From Bacteroidales bacterium (GTDB lineage Bacteria; Bacteroidota; Bacteroidia; Bacteroidales; UBA3663), in the NCBI GenBank assembly GCA_024694125.1, contig JAILKE010000062.1, positions 1-54,490 on the forward strand: DNA of 54,490 nt, written 5' to 3'. Numbering within the stretch: the stretch's first letter is position 1; every line of letters starts with the position of its first letter. The notes under the pieces were generated by a model. The model did not search any database. It was not told the origin of the DNA and saw only the letters and a program-made list of their open reading frames with translations. This document shows positions 17,394 through 26,287 of this stretch, one piece after another. The translations under genes and the position numbers were made by a program.

Positions 17394-19505
17394 ATGAATT
17401 ATTTTCAGCATAAGTTCATGGCTCTGATTGGTATGGCGTGTCTGCTTTGGGGTACGACGTCATGTCAGGATGAAGGCTATGAGGACGTATCGGGCACCGC
17501 TTCCCAGACGCTATGGGAGGTCATCAGCAGTCGCTCAGACCTCAGCGAGTTTGCCCAGGTACTGCGTCAGAACGGTTATGATGATCTGCTCAGTTCATCA
17601 GGTACCTACACGGTATTTGCTCCTGGCAATGCTGCTGTGTCGGCCATTGATGATGACAAACTCAGTGAGGTGCCAGGTTCGCACATCGCCCTGCTTGGCT
17701 ACAACAAGACCGCTTTGGCCGAGATGAGTTACCTTACCATGATCAACGAACGTCAGGCATTGTTGTCCGAGTTGGCTCTTACGGACGAGGAGATTGTGTG
17801 CCGTAATGGTTTCCTCCGCTTCTCGACGGCTGGAGCCCGTGCCACACAGCAGAATATCTACGAGCTCTTGCTCGATTTGAGCGATGAGTACGAGATGGCT
17901 GCTTTCATCACTTCGTTGGGAGACAGCGTGATGGATACCGAGAAGTCTGTTCAGATAGGCATTGATGCTACCACCAATCAGCCTATCTACGATACCGTCA
18001 TGACATACTACAATCCGCTGTTCGATTATGTACCGCTCAATGACAATGATTCACTCATCTCATTGATGTTGGTAGATAATGTAACATGGAATAAGTTGAT
18101 AAATCGTTATTGGCGTTATATGCGTCAGCATGTCGATGCATCCGAGGACCCGAATCTGCTTGATCCAACTAAAGATACCAATTATGACTTCGGTTCCAAG
18201 TTTGATACTGTATCTACTGATTATGTAACGAGAGTAGAGTTGGTTCGCGATCTCTCTTTCTCATACGAGGGAGCAACATTGACATCTTCTGTCAACAATC
18301 CTGAAACCGTATCCCAGGTTTATAACTCTCGTACCGGCATTGAGGTAACTATGGACAGTGCAACAGTCTTGGATACCTTGATGGCATCCAATGGCCGTAT
18401 TGAGATAGCATCCAATGCCAAGATTAAGTTGGGCAATAACAAAATCAAAGATATTTATCTGGAAGGCGAGGATTACTACTATACCAACGAACGATATGTA
18501 GCAACCTTGGTTGATCCTCGTTTCCGTGGTAGTCGTTATGTTAAGACCTACGGCATTGATTCTCTGCGTGGTTATACCCGTTATGTGCTTGATTCTTTAG
18601 GTAATCGTGCCAAGCGTATGGACGGTAGTGACAGTACTGAGTATGTATCAGCCCAGTTGCGTGCCGTGTATAATACTTCACAATATTGCAATTCGTATGG
18701 CGGCTCAGTGTTGGGTTATAAGGTAAACCTTTTCTCTTGTAACTATCGTATCCAATGGCGTCATGTAGTTCCAGGTAATCAGGGAACCAACTATTGCAAT
18801 CCTGATACCCTTGATGTCAATTATGCTAAATATGCAGGATTTGATGGATATAAAGCCAATGCTAACTGGCCAATTGGTGGAGTGATGCGTCACATCCAAA
18901 AGATGTATCTGTCACAGCCAGGAGATGCGCCACTTGAATATAACAGTTCTTTGGCTGTGAGCGATTTCGTTAAGAATCCCTACCCATTCGATTCTTACGG
19001 AGATTATACTTGGTTCCGCTGTATGACTGACTATGATCCAGATGCCGTCATCTCGACCAAAAAGGCCGAAGATGAGGTAGGCAGCAATGGATATATTAAC
19101 TGGTATCGTATGGGTGTCAATGCTGGTTTTGCCTTAGACGATCCAACGTATGAGACACCTCTTGTTTGGTGCCAGACCGCCATGGATCATGCTGATGGTG
19201 TAATCAATGTCGACCCTGATACTGGAGAAGAATCATCAGCTGCGGTTTATACTTCAGGTATCGTTGGCGTTAGTTCTGCAACTTCGTGGACGCCCAAAAA
19301 AGGTGCTCAAACCGGACAGAGGGTCCCACGCCAAGTACCGCGCGATATCTTCATGTGTCTGTACAATGGCGAGGCTACAGTCTTTGTCACCAGCAATCCT
19401 TTCGGTACTGACAATGCAGCCGGTGCTGCTAATCTGAACTATTGTAAGGGCTCTATCTTCCTCGATTATATTCACTTTATTCCAGTTATCGACGAAGACG
19501 ATTAA
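17394..19505 (+). CDS. FAS1 domain surface lipoprotein, 703 aa
   Basis: Lipoprotein signal ending WGTTSC (Cys 24). The FAS1 domain begins at about residue 38 (LWEVISSRSDLSEFAQVLRQ, then GTYTVFAPGNAAVSAI). The rest is weakly conserved and beta-rich, and ends with IFLDYIHFIPVIDEDD. That end mirrors YFDMIYFIPV in the preceding FAS1 protein, which suggests the two share a C-terminal module despite little overall identity. The 156-nt gap before it has no TAnnTTTG promoter, and the second susC-like gene begins 21 nt after its stop, so it is probably translated from the long locus transcript. The role is inferred to be surface ligand binding for the second SusCD pair. Confidence 0.8.
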   Translation: MNYFQHKFMALIGMACLLWGTTSCQDEGYEDVSGTASQTLWEVISSRSDLSEFAQVLRQNGYDDLLSSSGTYTVFAPGNAAVSAIDDDKLSEVPGSHIALLGYNKTALAEMSYLTMINERQALLSELALTDEEIVCRNGFLRFSTAGARATQQNIYELLLDLSDEYEMAAFITSLGDSVMDTEKSVQIGIDATTNQPIYDTVMTYYNPLFDYVPLNDNDSLISLMLVDNVTWNKLINRYWRYMRQHVDASEDPNLLDPTKDTNYDFGSKFDTVSTDYVTRVELVRDLSFSYEGATLTSSVNNPETVSQVYNSRTGIEVTMDSATVLDTLMASNGRIEIASNAKIKLGNNKIKDIYLEGEDYYYTNERYVATLVDPRFRGSRYVKTYGIDSLRGYTRYVLDSLGNRAKRMDGSDSTEYVSAQLRAVYNTSQYCNSYGGSVLGYKVNLFSCNYRIQWRHVVPGNQGTNYCNPDTLDVNYAKYAGFDGYKANANWPIGGVMRHIQKMYLSQPGDAPLEYNSSLAVSDFVKNPYPFDSYGDYTWFRCMTDYDPDAVISTKKAEDEVGSNGYINWYRMGVNAGFALDDPTYETPLVWCQTAMDHADGVINVDPDTGEESSAAVYTSGIVGVSSATSWTPKKGAQTGQRVPRQVPRDIFMCLYNGEATVFVTSNPFGTDNAAGAANLNYCKGSIFLDYIHFIPVIDEDD

Positions 19506-19526
19506 AATCTGTAAAGTTTTTAGACT

Positions 19527-22500
19527 ATGAAAAAGCAATATATAGTTCTTTTGATGGCTACTGCAGCGTTGGCTACTCCCGCTCTGTCTCAGGATGTTTT
19601 GACTAATGAACCCCTGAAGATGGAGCAGAAGGCGGAGTCTGGTATCGCCGAGGTGACAGGTACAGTCGTCAATGATGCTACAGGAGCACCTATCCCCGGT
19701 GCCCGTCTTCAGGTGCTGGGTGCGCCTTATTCAGCCATGACTGACGACGATGGTAAGTTCAAGCTCCAAGTGAAGCTTGATTCACATGGTCGCGCCATGG
19801 GTGAAATCAGCGTTACTGCACCAGACCAGAACAGCATTATCTTGGGTCTGCGTGACCGTCGCACCCTCACCATTCGACTGATGGAGCAGGGTTATCGCAC
19901 CAAGACCAGCCGTCAGGTATATACCCCTTTAGGAATGAAGGAGGAGAGTCATCTGATGTCGGCCATCGGTGTTTATGATCGTGACAATTCACTGTCGGTC
20001 AAGGGTTCTCCCGAGGCAGCTCTCACAGGTCAGATTGCTGGTCTCCAGACCGATTTCCGTTCCGGTACAGACTGGAGTGGCAGCAATCTCTATCTGCGTG
20101 GCATCAATTCCATCTATGCCAACAATAATCCACTCATTGTCGTTGATGGATTGATTATCGAGAATACCCAGTTCGGTACCTCAATGATCGAGGGTCAGAT
20201 CTCTACGCCATTCGGCTGTATCGACATCAAGGATATCGATCAGATCGTAGTGCTCAAGGATGCTACCTCTATCTATGGAGCCAAGGGTTCAAACGGTGCT
20301 ATCTTGATACGTACACGCCATACGATGGAACAGGCTACCCGCATTGACGTGACTGCCATGATGGGTGTCAACATGCAGCCTCGACAGATACCGATGCTCA
20401 ATGCAACGGACAGCAAGCGGCTGCTTACCGACATCGCACAGACCAGTGGCCTGACTGCACAGGAGGTTAGTTCCCTCTCGTGGGTCAATGCCACGATGCC
20501 CGAGCGTCAGCCTAATGGCACCTACCTCTATGGCGATTACTACAAGTACAATCAGAATACCGACTGGCAGGATGAGATCTTCCAACGCGGACTGAAGCAG
20601 CAGTATTCACTCAGCGTCAGTGGTGGTGACGAGGTTGCCCTGTATGGCGTCTCGATTGGATTCCAGAACAAGGAGGGATTGGTCAAGGGTTCAGACTTTC
20701 AGCGTTTCAATGCCCGCGTCAATGGTGATATCAAGTTCACCAATCGTGTGAGCCTCAATGCCAACATGAACTTCGTGTATGGTAGCAAGAATCTCTCTAA
20801 CGAGGGTTCGGCTTCCAATCTCAATCCTATCTACACCGCACTGGTCAAGGCTCCATTTACCACTTTGCTCAGTGTGGATGAGACCAATCGTCCCTCCAAG
20901 ACCTGGGAGGATGTAGATGCTCTTGGAGCAGCCAATCCTGCTGCCGTAATCAATGACATTGATGCCGAGAACTCATTCTATCGTTTCATGGGTTCATTCA
21001 ACTTCGATGTCAAGATTACCGACGACCTGCTACTCTCGGAGAACTTCGGTATCGACTTCAACAAGGAGCGTGAGGAGATTTTCCACCCGACCATTGGTAT
21101 TCCTTATGAGTCATTGTCCAATTCAGAGGTTAACAATGAACAGGCGCATCGAGTAGAGCGACTCTTCAATATACTCTCGGAGACACGACTCAATTATCGC
21201 AAGCAGCTGGATATCCATCATTTCGATGCAACAGTGGGTATGCGCTATCTGCACAGCACGACCGAGGATGACTACGGCAAGGGTTATAACTCAGCCAGCA
21301 ATTCCTATCGTACCATCGGTGCCGGCGACCAGTCGCTCCATCAGTTGGGAGGTGCTCTGGGCAATGCCAACTGGCTCTCCTTCTACGGTCATCTCGATTA
21401 CAACCTGTTCAACCGCTATTTTGCCGAGGTTACCGTTTCTGCCGATGCATCGAGCCGTTATGGCGACAACGTATCGCAGTTCCAGGTTTATCCAGGCATC
21501 AATGTCGGTTGGTTAGCGAGCAATGAGCACTTCCTCGAGTCAGCCTCTTGGGTAGATATGCTCAAGGTCCGCGCCGGCTTCAACGCGTCAGGCAATGACG
21601 ATATCACCAACTACAGCAACCGTCTGTATTACAAATCTACCCGTTTCCTGACCAACAATGGTCTGGTGCTCGGTGCTATCGAGAATCAGGACATCAAGCC
21701 AGAGCGTATGCAGAAGATGAATGTCGGTATCGATGGATCACTCCTCAATAACCGACTCAACTTCTCGGTCGATTTCTACCGTTCATCTATCAGTGACATG
21801 CTTACCTATTCACAGGTGCCACATTACACCGGTATGCTTACCATGCTCAGCAATGGCGGCGAGATGGAGAATCGTGGCGTAGAAATCAGCGTAGGCGGTC
21901 GCGTTATGACCAACAAGGATTTCAACTGGGATCTGTCGCTCAATCTGGCTCACAACAAGAACGAGATCAAGAGCCTCGAGACCGGCGCTTTCGTGAGCAA
22001 TGTCGGTGACGGTACCGTCATCTCGCGTGTCGGTTCTGCAGCTGGAGTCTTCTATGGATACAAGACCAATGGAGTCTATAGCACGACAGCCGAGGCTAAT
22101 GCTGATGGACTCAGCACGATGGTCGGCGCCGTAGCAGAACCATTCCAAGCAGGCGATGTGCGTTTCGTAAATGTTGATGCTTCGAACAGTATCATTGATG
22201 TCAATGACCGTGTTGAGATTGGAGATCCAACTCCAGCACTCTATGGCGGACTTTCATCCGTGATGCGTTCGCATGGCTTCACATTGCAGGCAGACTTCAC
22301 CTTCTCATTGGGCAACGACATCTACAACTATACCCGTTCGCAGTTGGAGTCTATGTCGGGTTATCAGAACCAGACCAAGAACACCCTGTTGCGCTGGCGC
22401 ACTGAGGGAGATGTTACATCTTATCCACGTGTGTCATACGGTGACCCACACGGCAACAACCGCTTCTCGGACCGCTGGATAGAGGATGGCTCATACTTCA

Positions 22501-22727
22501 AGTTCAAGTCAGTTACGTTGTCGTACGACTTCAACATCCAGTCTGAGGTGCTCACCGGTCTCACCGTCTATGGCGCATGCGAGAATGTCTTCTGCGCTAC
22601 CAAGTATTCGGGTTACGATCCAGAGATTTGCTGTTCTTCGTCCAACAATCCTCTCTATCAGGGCGTAGATGCGTTCACCACACCTACGGTTCGCACCTTC
22701 TTCATCGGTCTGAAGGTAGGCTTGTAA
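19527..22727 (+). CDS. SusC/RagA family TonB-linked outer-membrane transporter (second copy)
   Basis: A 1066-residue protein. The signal peptide ends ATPALSQ. The carboxypeptidase-regulatory-like domain is at about residues 41-115 (VTGTVVNDATGAPIPGARL), and the plug at about 150-270 (AALTGQIAGLQTDF, NNPLIVVDGLII, IVVLKDATSIYGAKGSNGA). The remainder is beta barrel, ending FFIGLKVGL. It differs from the first SusC throughout (different plug spacing and a non-aromatic last residue), so this is not a recent duplication. It is 21 nt after the FAS1 gene and 39 nt before its susD partner. Like other SusC proteins it should import a TonB-dependent ligand; which one is not visible. Confidence 0.95.
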   Translation: MKKQYIVLLMATAALATPALSQDVLTNEPLKMEQKAESGIAEVTGTVVNDATGAPIPGARLQVLGAPYSAMTDDDGKFKLQVKLDSHGRAMGEISVTAPDQNSIILGLRDRRTLTIRLMEQGYRTKTSRQVYTPLGMKEESHLMSAIGVYDRDNSLSVKGSPEAALTGQIAGLQTDFRSGTDWSGSNLYLRGINSIYANNNPLIVVDGLIIENTQFGTSMIEGQISTPFGCIDIKDIDQIVVLKDATSIYGAKGSNGAILIRTRHTMEQATRIDVTAMMGVNMQPRQIPMLNATDSKRLLTDIAQTSGLTAQEVSSLSWVNATMPERQPNGTYLYGDYYKYNQNTDWQDEIFQRGLKQQYSLSVSGGDEVALYGVSIGFQNKEGLVKGSDFQRFNARVNGDIKFTNRVSLNANMNFVYGSKNLSNEGSASNLNPIYTALVKAPFTTLLSVDETNRPSKTWEDVDALGAANPAAVINDIDAENSFYRFMGSFNFDVKITDDLLLSENFGIDFNKEREEIFHPTIGIPYESLSNSEVNNEQAHRVERLFNILSETRLNYRKQLDIHHFDATVGMRYLHSTTEDDYGKGYNSASNSYRTIGAGDQSLHQLGGALGNANWLSFYGHLDYNLFNRYFAEVTVSADASSRYGDNVSQFQVYPGINVGWLASNEHFLESASWVDMLKVRAGFNASGNDDITNYSNRLYYKSTRFLTNNGLVLGAIENQDIKPERMQKMNVGIDGSLLNNRLNFSVDFYRSSISDMLTYSQVPHYTGMLTMLSNGGEMENRGVEISVGGRVMTNKDFNWDLSLNLAHNKNEIKSLETGAFVSNVGDGTVISRVGSAAGVFYGYKTNGVYSTTAEANADGLSTMVGAVAEPFQAGDVRFVNVDASNSIIDVNDRVEIGDPTPALYGGLSSVMRSHGFTLQADFTFSLGNDIYNYTRSQLESMSGYQNQTKNTLLRWRTEGDVTSYPRVSYGDPHGNNRFSDRWIEDGSYFKFKSVTLSYDFNIQSEVLTGLTVYGACENVFCATKYSGYDPEICCSSSNNPLYQGVDAFTTPTVRTFFIGLKVGL

Positions 22728-22766
22728 TTCGAAGTTCCCTTAACTCTTTTGTACAATAGTTATTCT

Positions 22767-24794
22767 ATGAAAAAGATATATATTCCCCTTTTAGCGTTGT
22801 GTGCGCTGGGTACATGGAATGCCTGTGTTGATGCCGACATAGACGATGCGCTCGCCTACGAGGATACTTACACCAATTCGGAGGATGCCGACTACCACAT
22901 CCTGGGAATCTACTCCCAGTTCATGCAGTTGGCCGAACAGATGGTGGTGCTCAATGAGCTGCGTGGCGATCTGATGACCATCACGCCCAATGCCAATGAT
23001 TATCTCCAGCAGGTCGAGGCCAATCAGTACAATGCCGAGAATCCCTATTTCTCTACGCAGCCCTATTACTCCATCATAGCCAATTGCAATGATGCGCTCA
23101 CCAATTTCGACAAGATGTTGGAGCGTCATGATATGACCAAGGACGAGTATGCTGAGCGCTACAGCGACGTGCAGGCTATCCGCTGCTACGTCTATCTGCA
23201 GCTGGCAGCACAGTTCGGCAAGGTCTATTACCTTGATGAGGCCATCACCACATTGGAGCAGTACAATAGCTATGCTGCGTCTGCTCATACGATTGGTCTG
23301 GACGAACTGTTGCCCAAGTTGATTACCTGTATGGAGAACGTTCCAACCCTCGAGGATTACGAACAGTCTTCACTGGTCATCAACGGTACATCGAGTGTGA
23401 CACTGGATGGACAGGTGCTGAAGCATTATTTCATCAACAAGAAACTGGTTCTCGCCGACCTCTATCTTTGGGCAGGTCGCAGTCAGGACGATTATCGCAA
23501 GGCTGCTTACTACTACAAGGAGGTGATGAACAAGGATGCTACAGCAGCTGAGACTGCCAATTCGCTCTATTACCGTTGCAATACCTTCACCTACACTGGT
23601 TCGACATTGCCAACCTCTGCCTCGCAGACCAGCAACAACTATTGCGCCGGCAACCTCCGCTATCTGGATCAGGACGAGCGTTCGTTCTTCACCACATGGC
23701 CCTATATGTTTGAGGATGCCGTATCGTCTTCGCCAGGCATGTACGAGTGGATTTGGACCATGACCTATACTCCAAGTGGAGAACCACAGTACCCATTCAT
23801 CGACCTCTTCGAGTCTGCGTCCCTGGGTGGCAGCTACCAGCTTCGTCCATCGGCCAATTATATAGCCGAGACACAGCGACTGGATGTGCTCCGCAAGAAC
23901 GGCGCTCCGTACGATCCCCGTGGCTTCGGTGCTTTGGTCGAGGGTACAGACGACTATGCCGGTGCAACCTTCCGTGTGGATGAGGGCGATACCGTATGTG
24001 CCAAGTACCTCTATCTGTATGATGCAGATGAACCAAATGAGAAGACCGGACGTATCTGGCTCTATCGTGCAGCAGGTGTGCATCTGCGTTTCGCCGAGGC
24101 CATCAACCGTGCCGGTTATCCCGACATGGCATATGGATTCCTGATGGGCGGTCCTGCCGGTTACTTCGGTAGCACCTATCCCACTACGGATATGTATGGC
24201 AACAAGACCACGACCGAGAGTCGTCCGCAGGATTACAAGGGGCTCAATGCTTCAGGAGACAGCATCGGCATGACCCGTAACCTCTTTGGATTGCGCTTCC
24301 CTATCTCTACGGGAATATGCGACAATGAGACCGATTCAGCATTGCTCTATTTCGATACCCGATACTATACTTCGGCTACCAGCAATCTTTACGAAGGAAT
24401 CATCGTGCGTGGCCCTTGGCGTAGCGCATCTGGTCTGCGTGGCCGTCAGCTCATGGCCTACAAGACCACCTCTAACTATAGTACCAAGTCGCTCTCAGAA
24501 TGCACCAATAAAGCCGACTCCATTTATCTCATTGAGAAGATTATCATGGATGAGTCTGCCCTTGAGTTGGGGCATGAGGGACAACGTTTCCCAGATTTGG
24601 TTCGAGTAGCTCGTCGTATGAACGGCACCGGTTCGGTCACTGTCAATGGTCAGGCTTATGCTCTTACGAACGACGGTATGACAGGTAGTGACTACCTGAA
24701 GACCGTCATCGGAGGAAAGGAAGCCTCTACTATCAATGTACTTGGTGCTGCCCAATACACTGATCAGGATTCCTGGTTCATCCAGGGAGAATGA
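22767..24794 (+). CDS. SusD/RagB family nutrient-binding outer-membrane lipoprotein (second copy)
   Basis: A 675-residue protein, long for SusD (usually about 500-600). The ATG at 22767 is preferred over the in-frame one at 22749, because it gives a normal signal peptide MKKIYIPLLALCALGTWNAC with Cys 20. SusD features include YYSIIANCNDAL, QAIRCYVYLQLAAQFGKVYYL, LRFAEAINRAGYP and the C-terminal block DESALELGHEGQRFPDLVRVARR. The extra length lies in the middle and late parts. It pairs with the SusC 39 nt upstream and ends the locus; the terminator at 24830 follows. Confidence 0.93.
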   Translation: MKKIYIPLLALCALGTWNACVDADIDDALAYEDTYTNSEDADYHILGIYSQFMQLAEQMVVLNELRGDLMTITPNANDYLQQVEANQYNAENPYFSTQPYYSIIANCNDALTNFDKMLERHDMTKDEYAERYSDVQAIRCYVYLQLAAQFGKVYYLDEAITTLEQYNSYAASAHTIGLDELLPKLITCMENVPTLEDYEQSSLVINGTSSVTLDGQVLKHYFINKKLVLADLYLWAGRSQDDYRKAAYYYKEVMNKDATAAETANSLYYRCNTFTYTGSTLPTSASQTSNNYCAGNLRYLDQDERSFFTTWPYMFEDAVSSSPGMYEWIWTMTYTPSGEPQYPFIDLFESASLGGSYQLRPSANYIAETQRLDVLRKNGAPYDPRGFGALVEGTDDYAGATFRVDEGDTVCAKYLYLYDADEPNEKTGRIWLYRAAGVHLRFAEAINRAGYPDMAYGFLMGGPAGYFGSTYPTTDMYGNKTTTESRPQDYKGLNASGDSIGMTRNLFGLRFPISTGICDNETDSALLYFDTRYYTSATSNLYEGIIVRGPWRSASGLRGRQLMAYKTTSNYSTKSLSECTNKADSIYLIEKIIMDESALELGHEGQRFPDLVRVARRMNGTGSVTVNGQAYALTNDGMTGSDYLKTVIGGKEASTINVLGAAQYTDQDSWFIQGE

Positions 24795-24829
24795 TTCTAC
24801 CTCTGCATTTCCTTTTTTTTGATTTATAT

Positions 24830-24863
24830 ACCGAGATTGCCCCGTTTGGCGGTCTCGGTTTTT
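24830..24863 (+). terminator. Strong terminator closing the FAS1/SusCD locus
   Basis: The arms ACCGAGA (24830-24836) and TCTCGGT (24853-24859) are extended inward by two G-U pairs and GCC/GGC, and a T run follows to 24863. Read on the minus strand, the same hairpin lies just after the boxA-like motif at 24866-24882 but has no T run. Confidence 0.8.
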
Positions 24864-24865
24864 CA

Positions 24866-24882
24866 ATATGTCAAAGAACGTA
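24866..24882 (-). promoter_or_regulatory. Second boxA-like motif, minus strand
   Basis: The minus strand reads TACGTTCTTTGACATAT, identical over 17 nt to 234-250. It lies 67 nt downstream of a consensus minus-strand promoter and 6 nt before a hairpin, much as in the first copy. It points towards the 3' end of the second susD gene. The resemblance to rRNA antitermination leaders is noted, but the function is inferred. Confidence 0.45.
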
Positions 24883-24948
24883 GTGTGCCGTATTCTGTTT
24901 TGCCTTGTACATAGGCACGACAGGGCGGCAACGATTGGTTAACCGCTG

Positions 24949-24980
24949 CAAAGATAGGGGATAATTTTGGGGTGTCCAAA
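24949..24980 (-). promoter_or_regulatory. Minus-strand consensus promoter facing the SusCD locus
   Basis: On the minus strand TTTG (24980-24977), a 20-nt gap, and TATCTTTG (24956-24949) make a perfect Bacteroidetes promoter. No minus-strand gene lies downstream, only the boxA motif, the hairpin and then the antisense strand of the susD gene. Confidence 0.6.
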
Positions 24981-25073
24981 TTTTACCCCCCTATAGTTTT
25001 GCCTATACTTGGCTATACTTGGTGATGGAGTGGTGCGCTATTGATTGGATATGAGTTACTTAATGCGAAGCCA

Positions 25074-25163
25074 GAGGCTCCGCTTGCAGAGAAGGTGAAA
25101 CCGGAGGACCCGCTTGCAGAGAAAGTGAAGCTGGAGGCTCCGCTTGCAGAGAAGGGGAGGTGT
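25074..25163. repeat. Three-copy 30-bp tandem repeat
   Basis: Units start at 25074, 25104 and 25134, share the core CCGCTTGCAGAGAA, and differ at a few bases. The period is a multiple of three, so both strands stay open: plus gives a ten-residue repeat like PEAPLAEKVK, minus one like FTFSASGASG. It lies between the convergent susD and ferredoxin genes. I see no signal, conserved protein or good promoter making either frame a gene. The rest of the 387-nt gap holds the terminator, boxA motif and minus-strand promoter listed separately. Confidence 0.85.
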
Positions 25164-25181
25164 AACTTGATTTGTTTCAGA

Positions 25182-25850
25182 TCAGTTGCCCTCCACGTAG
25201 ATTGCTTTGGGGCGGGCAGGGCAGTAGAACTCGCAGGCACCGCAACCGGTACATAGGCGCGGGTTGATGCGCGGAATCTTCTGTCCGTTCTTTTCGACCT
25301 GGATGATGGCTTTGTGGGGACAATGGCGTACGCAGGCATCGCATGGTACATTGTCCGTCTGCGTGATGCATGTCTTGCTGTTAAATTGCGCCCACCCTAC
25401 ATGTAGGGTGCGTTTTTGTGCAATGTCGGGCAGGGAGAGCGCCCCCTCGTCGCATACGTCGATGCAGCGGTGGCAGTTTGGTCGGCAGTAGCCCATCTCG
25501 AAACTCATGGTCGGTTTGCCCTGTGCGTCATGGATGTCGTACACCTCATATTCACGTTCGGCAGGGCGCAGGATGTGCTCCGGGCATGCCTCGATACACT
25601 TGCCGCAGGCGGTGCAGCGTTTCAGGTAGTCGGGGTATTGCAGCGACGTGGGGGGCATGATAGGGTAGAGGCGCACTGCAGCTACCGACCCATCCGGCAT
25701 GTGCGTGTGAATCTGTTTCTCGAATCGTTCGCCTTGCAGCACAGCCGATACCGATCCGTCGGCTTGTTCCTCGGCCTGCAGCACCTTGACCGATGCCGTG
25801 TCGTCGCCAATGTATGTAGATAGGGGGTCTTTCTTATGCCAGTGTGCCAT
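25182..25850 (-). CDS. 4Fe-4S dicluster-type ferredoxin protein with four predicted clusters
   Basis: A 222-residue protein with four cysteine groups: CTACGKCIEACPEH; CRPNCHRCIDVC; a third made from CITQ...PCDACVRHCP; and CTGCGACEFYCP near the C-terminus. This pattern resembles NapG/MauM-like electron-transfer ferredoxins. No signal peptide is visible at the start MAHWHKKDPL. Its first 17 bases overlap the end of the upstream iron-sulfur gene, so the two are translationally coupled. The oxidoreductase partner is not in the window. I infer a role passing electrons between a membrane-side donor and an unknown acceptor. Confidence 0.85.
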   Translation of the reverse strand: MAHWHKKDPLSTYIGDDTASVKVLQAEEQADGSVSAVLQGERFEKQIHTHMPDGSVAAVRLYPIMPPTSLQYPDYLKRCTACGKCIEACPEHILRPAEREYEVYDIHDAQGKPTMSFEMGYCRPNCHRCIDVCDEGALSLPDIAQKRTLHVGWAQFNSKTCITQTDNVPCDACVRHCPHKAIIQVEKNGQKIPRINPRLCTGCGACEFYCPARPKAIYVEGN

Positions 25851-26283
25851 CGTCTTTTACTTTTTGGATTAGCGCCTCCATCTGGTGCAGGGCGGTCGGG
25901 ATGTCCACATTCTGTGGACAGGAGCCGGCGCAGCGCAGGCAGGTCACGCAGCGGTCAGCCTGAGCCAGGCGGGGAATCTCGTTCAGCCGTTTGATGAAGG
26001 CCTCGCTCTCCGCGAGGTAGTGGCGGGAGAGTCCTTCGCGTGGGTCGGGCAGTCTGCCAGCCATCGCCTCCTTGTTGTACAGCGTCAGGTTGGCAGCGAT
26101 GTCCACGCCGTATGGGCAGTGGCACTTGCCGCAGCCGTCACACTTGTTGCACAGCAGTTTCTGGTCCGGGTGGCGTCCCTGTTTCGAGCAGCCGACAGGC
26201 AGGACCGAGAGCAGACTCAGTCCCAGCAGACCCAGTCCCAATTGCTGTAGGGCTTCGCGGCGTGTTATTTCGTTGTTTTTCAT
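25834..26283 (-). CDS. Tat-exported iron-sulfur lipoprotein-like protein
   Basis: A 149-residue protein. The start KNNEITRREALQQLGLG has a twin-arginine motif followed by a hydrophobic core and a lipobox-like PVGC (Cys 32). Two cysteine-rich groups follow: CNKCDGCGKCHCPYGVDIA, and CVTCLRCAGSCPQNVDIP. The first closely resembles the C-terminal ferredoxin tail of iron-sulfur aldo/keto reductases (CxxCxxCxxCPxGVDI, then LYN), but the reductase barrel is absent. Export of a folded, cluster-loaded protein would fit Tat. It is co-transcribed and overlaps by 17 nt with the four-cluster ferredoxin gene. The promoter leaves only about four nt before the ATG. Confidence 0.83.
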   Translation of the reverse strand: MKNNEITRREALQQLGLGLLGLSLLSVLPVGCSKQGRHPDQKLLCNKCDGCGKCHCPYGVDIAANLTLYNKEAMAGRLPDPREGLSRHYLAESEAFIKRLNEIPRLAQADRCVTCLRCAGSCPQNVDIPTALHQMEALIQKVKDDGTLA

Positions 26284-26287
26284 GGCG

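Noticed and set aside
24964..25006. Possible plus-strand promoter (TTTG and TAGTTTTG) before the 30-bp repeat
   Set aside because: The gap is about 23 nt, outside the 19-21 range, and the downstream frame runs antisense into the ferredoxin gene.
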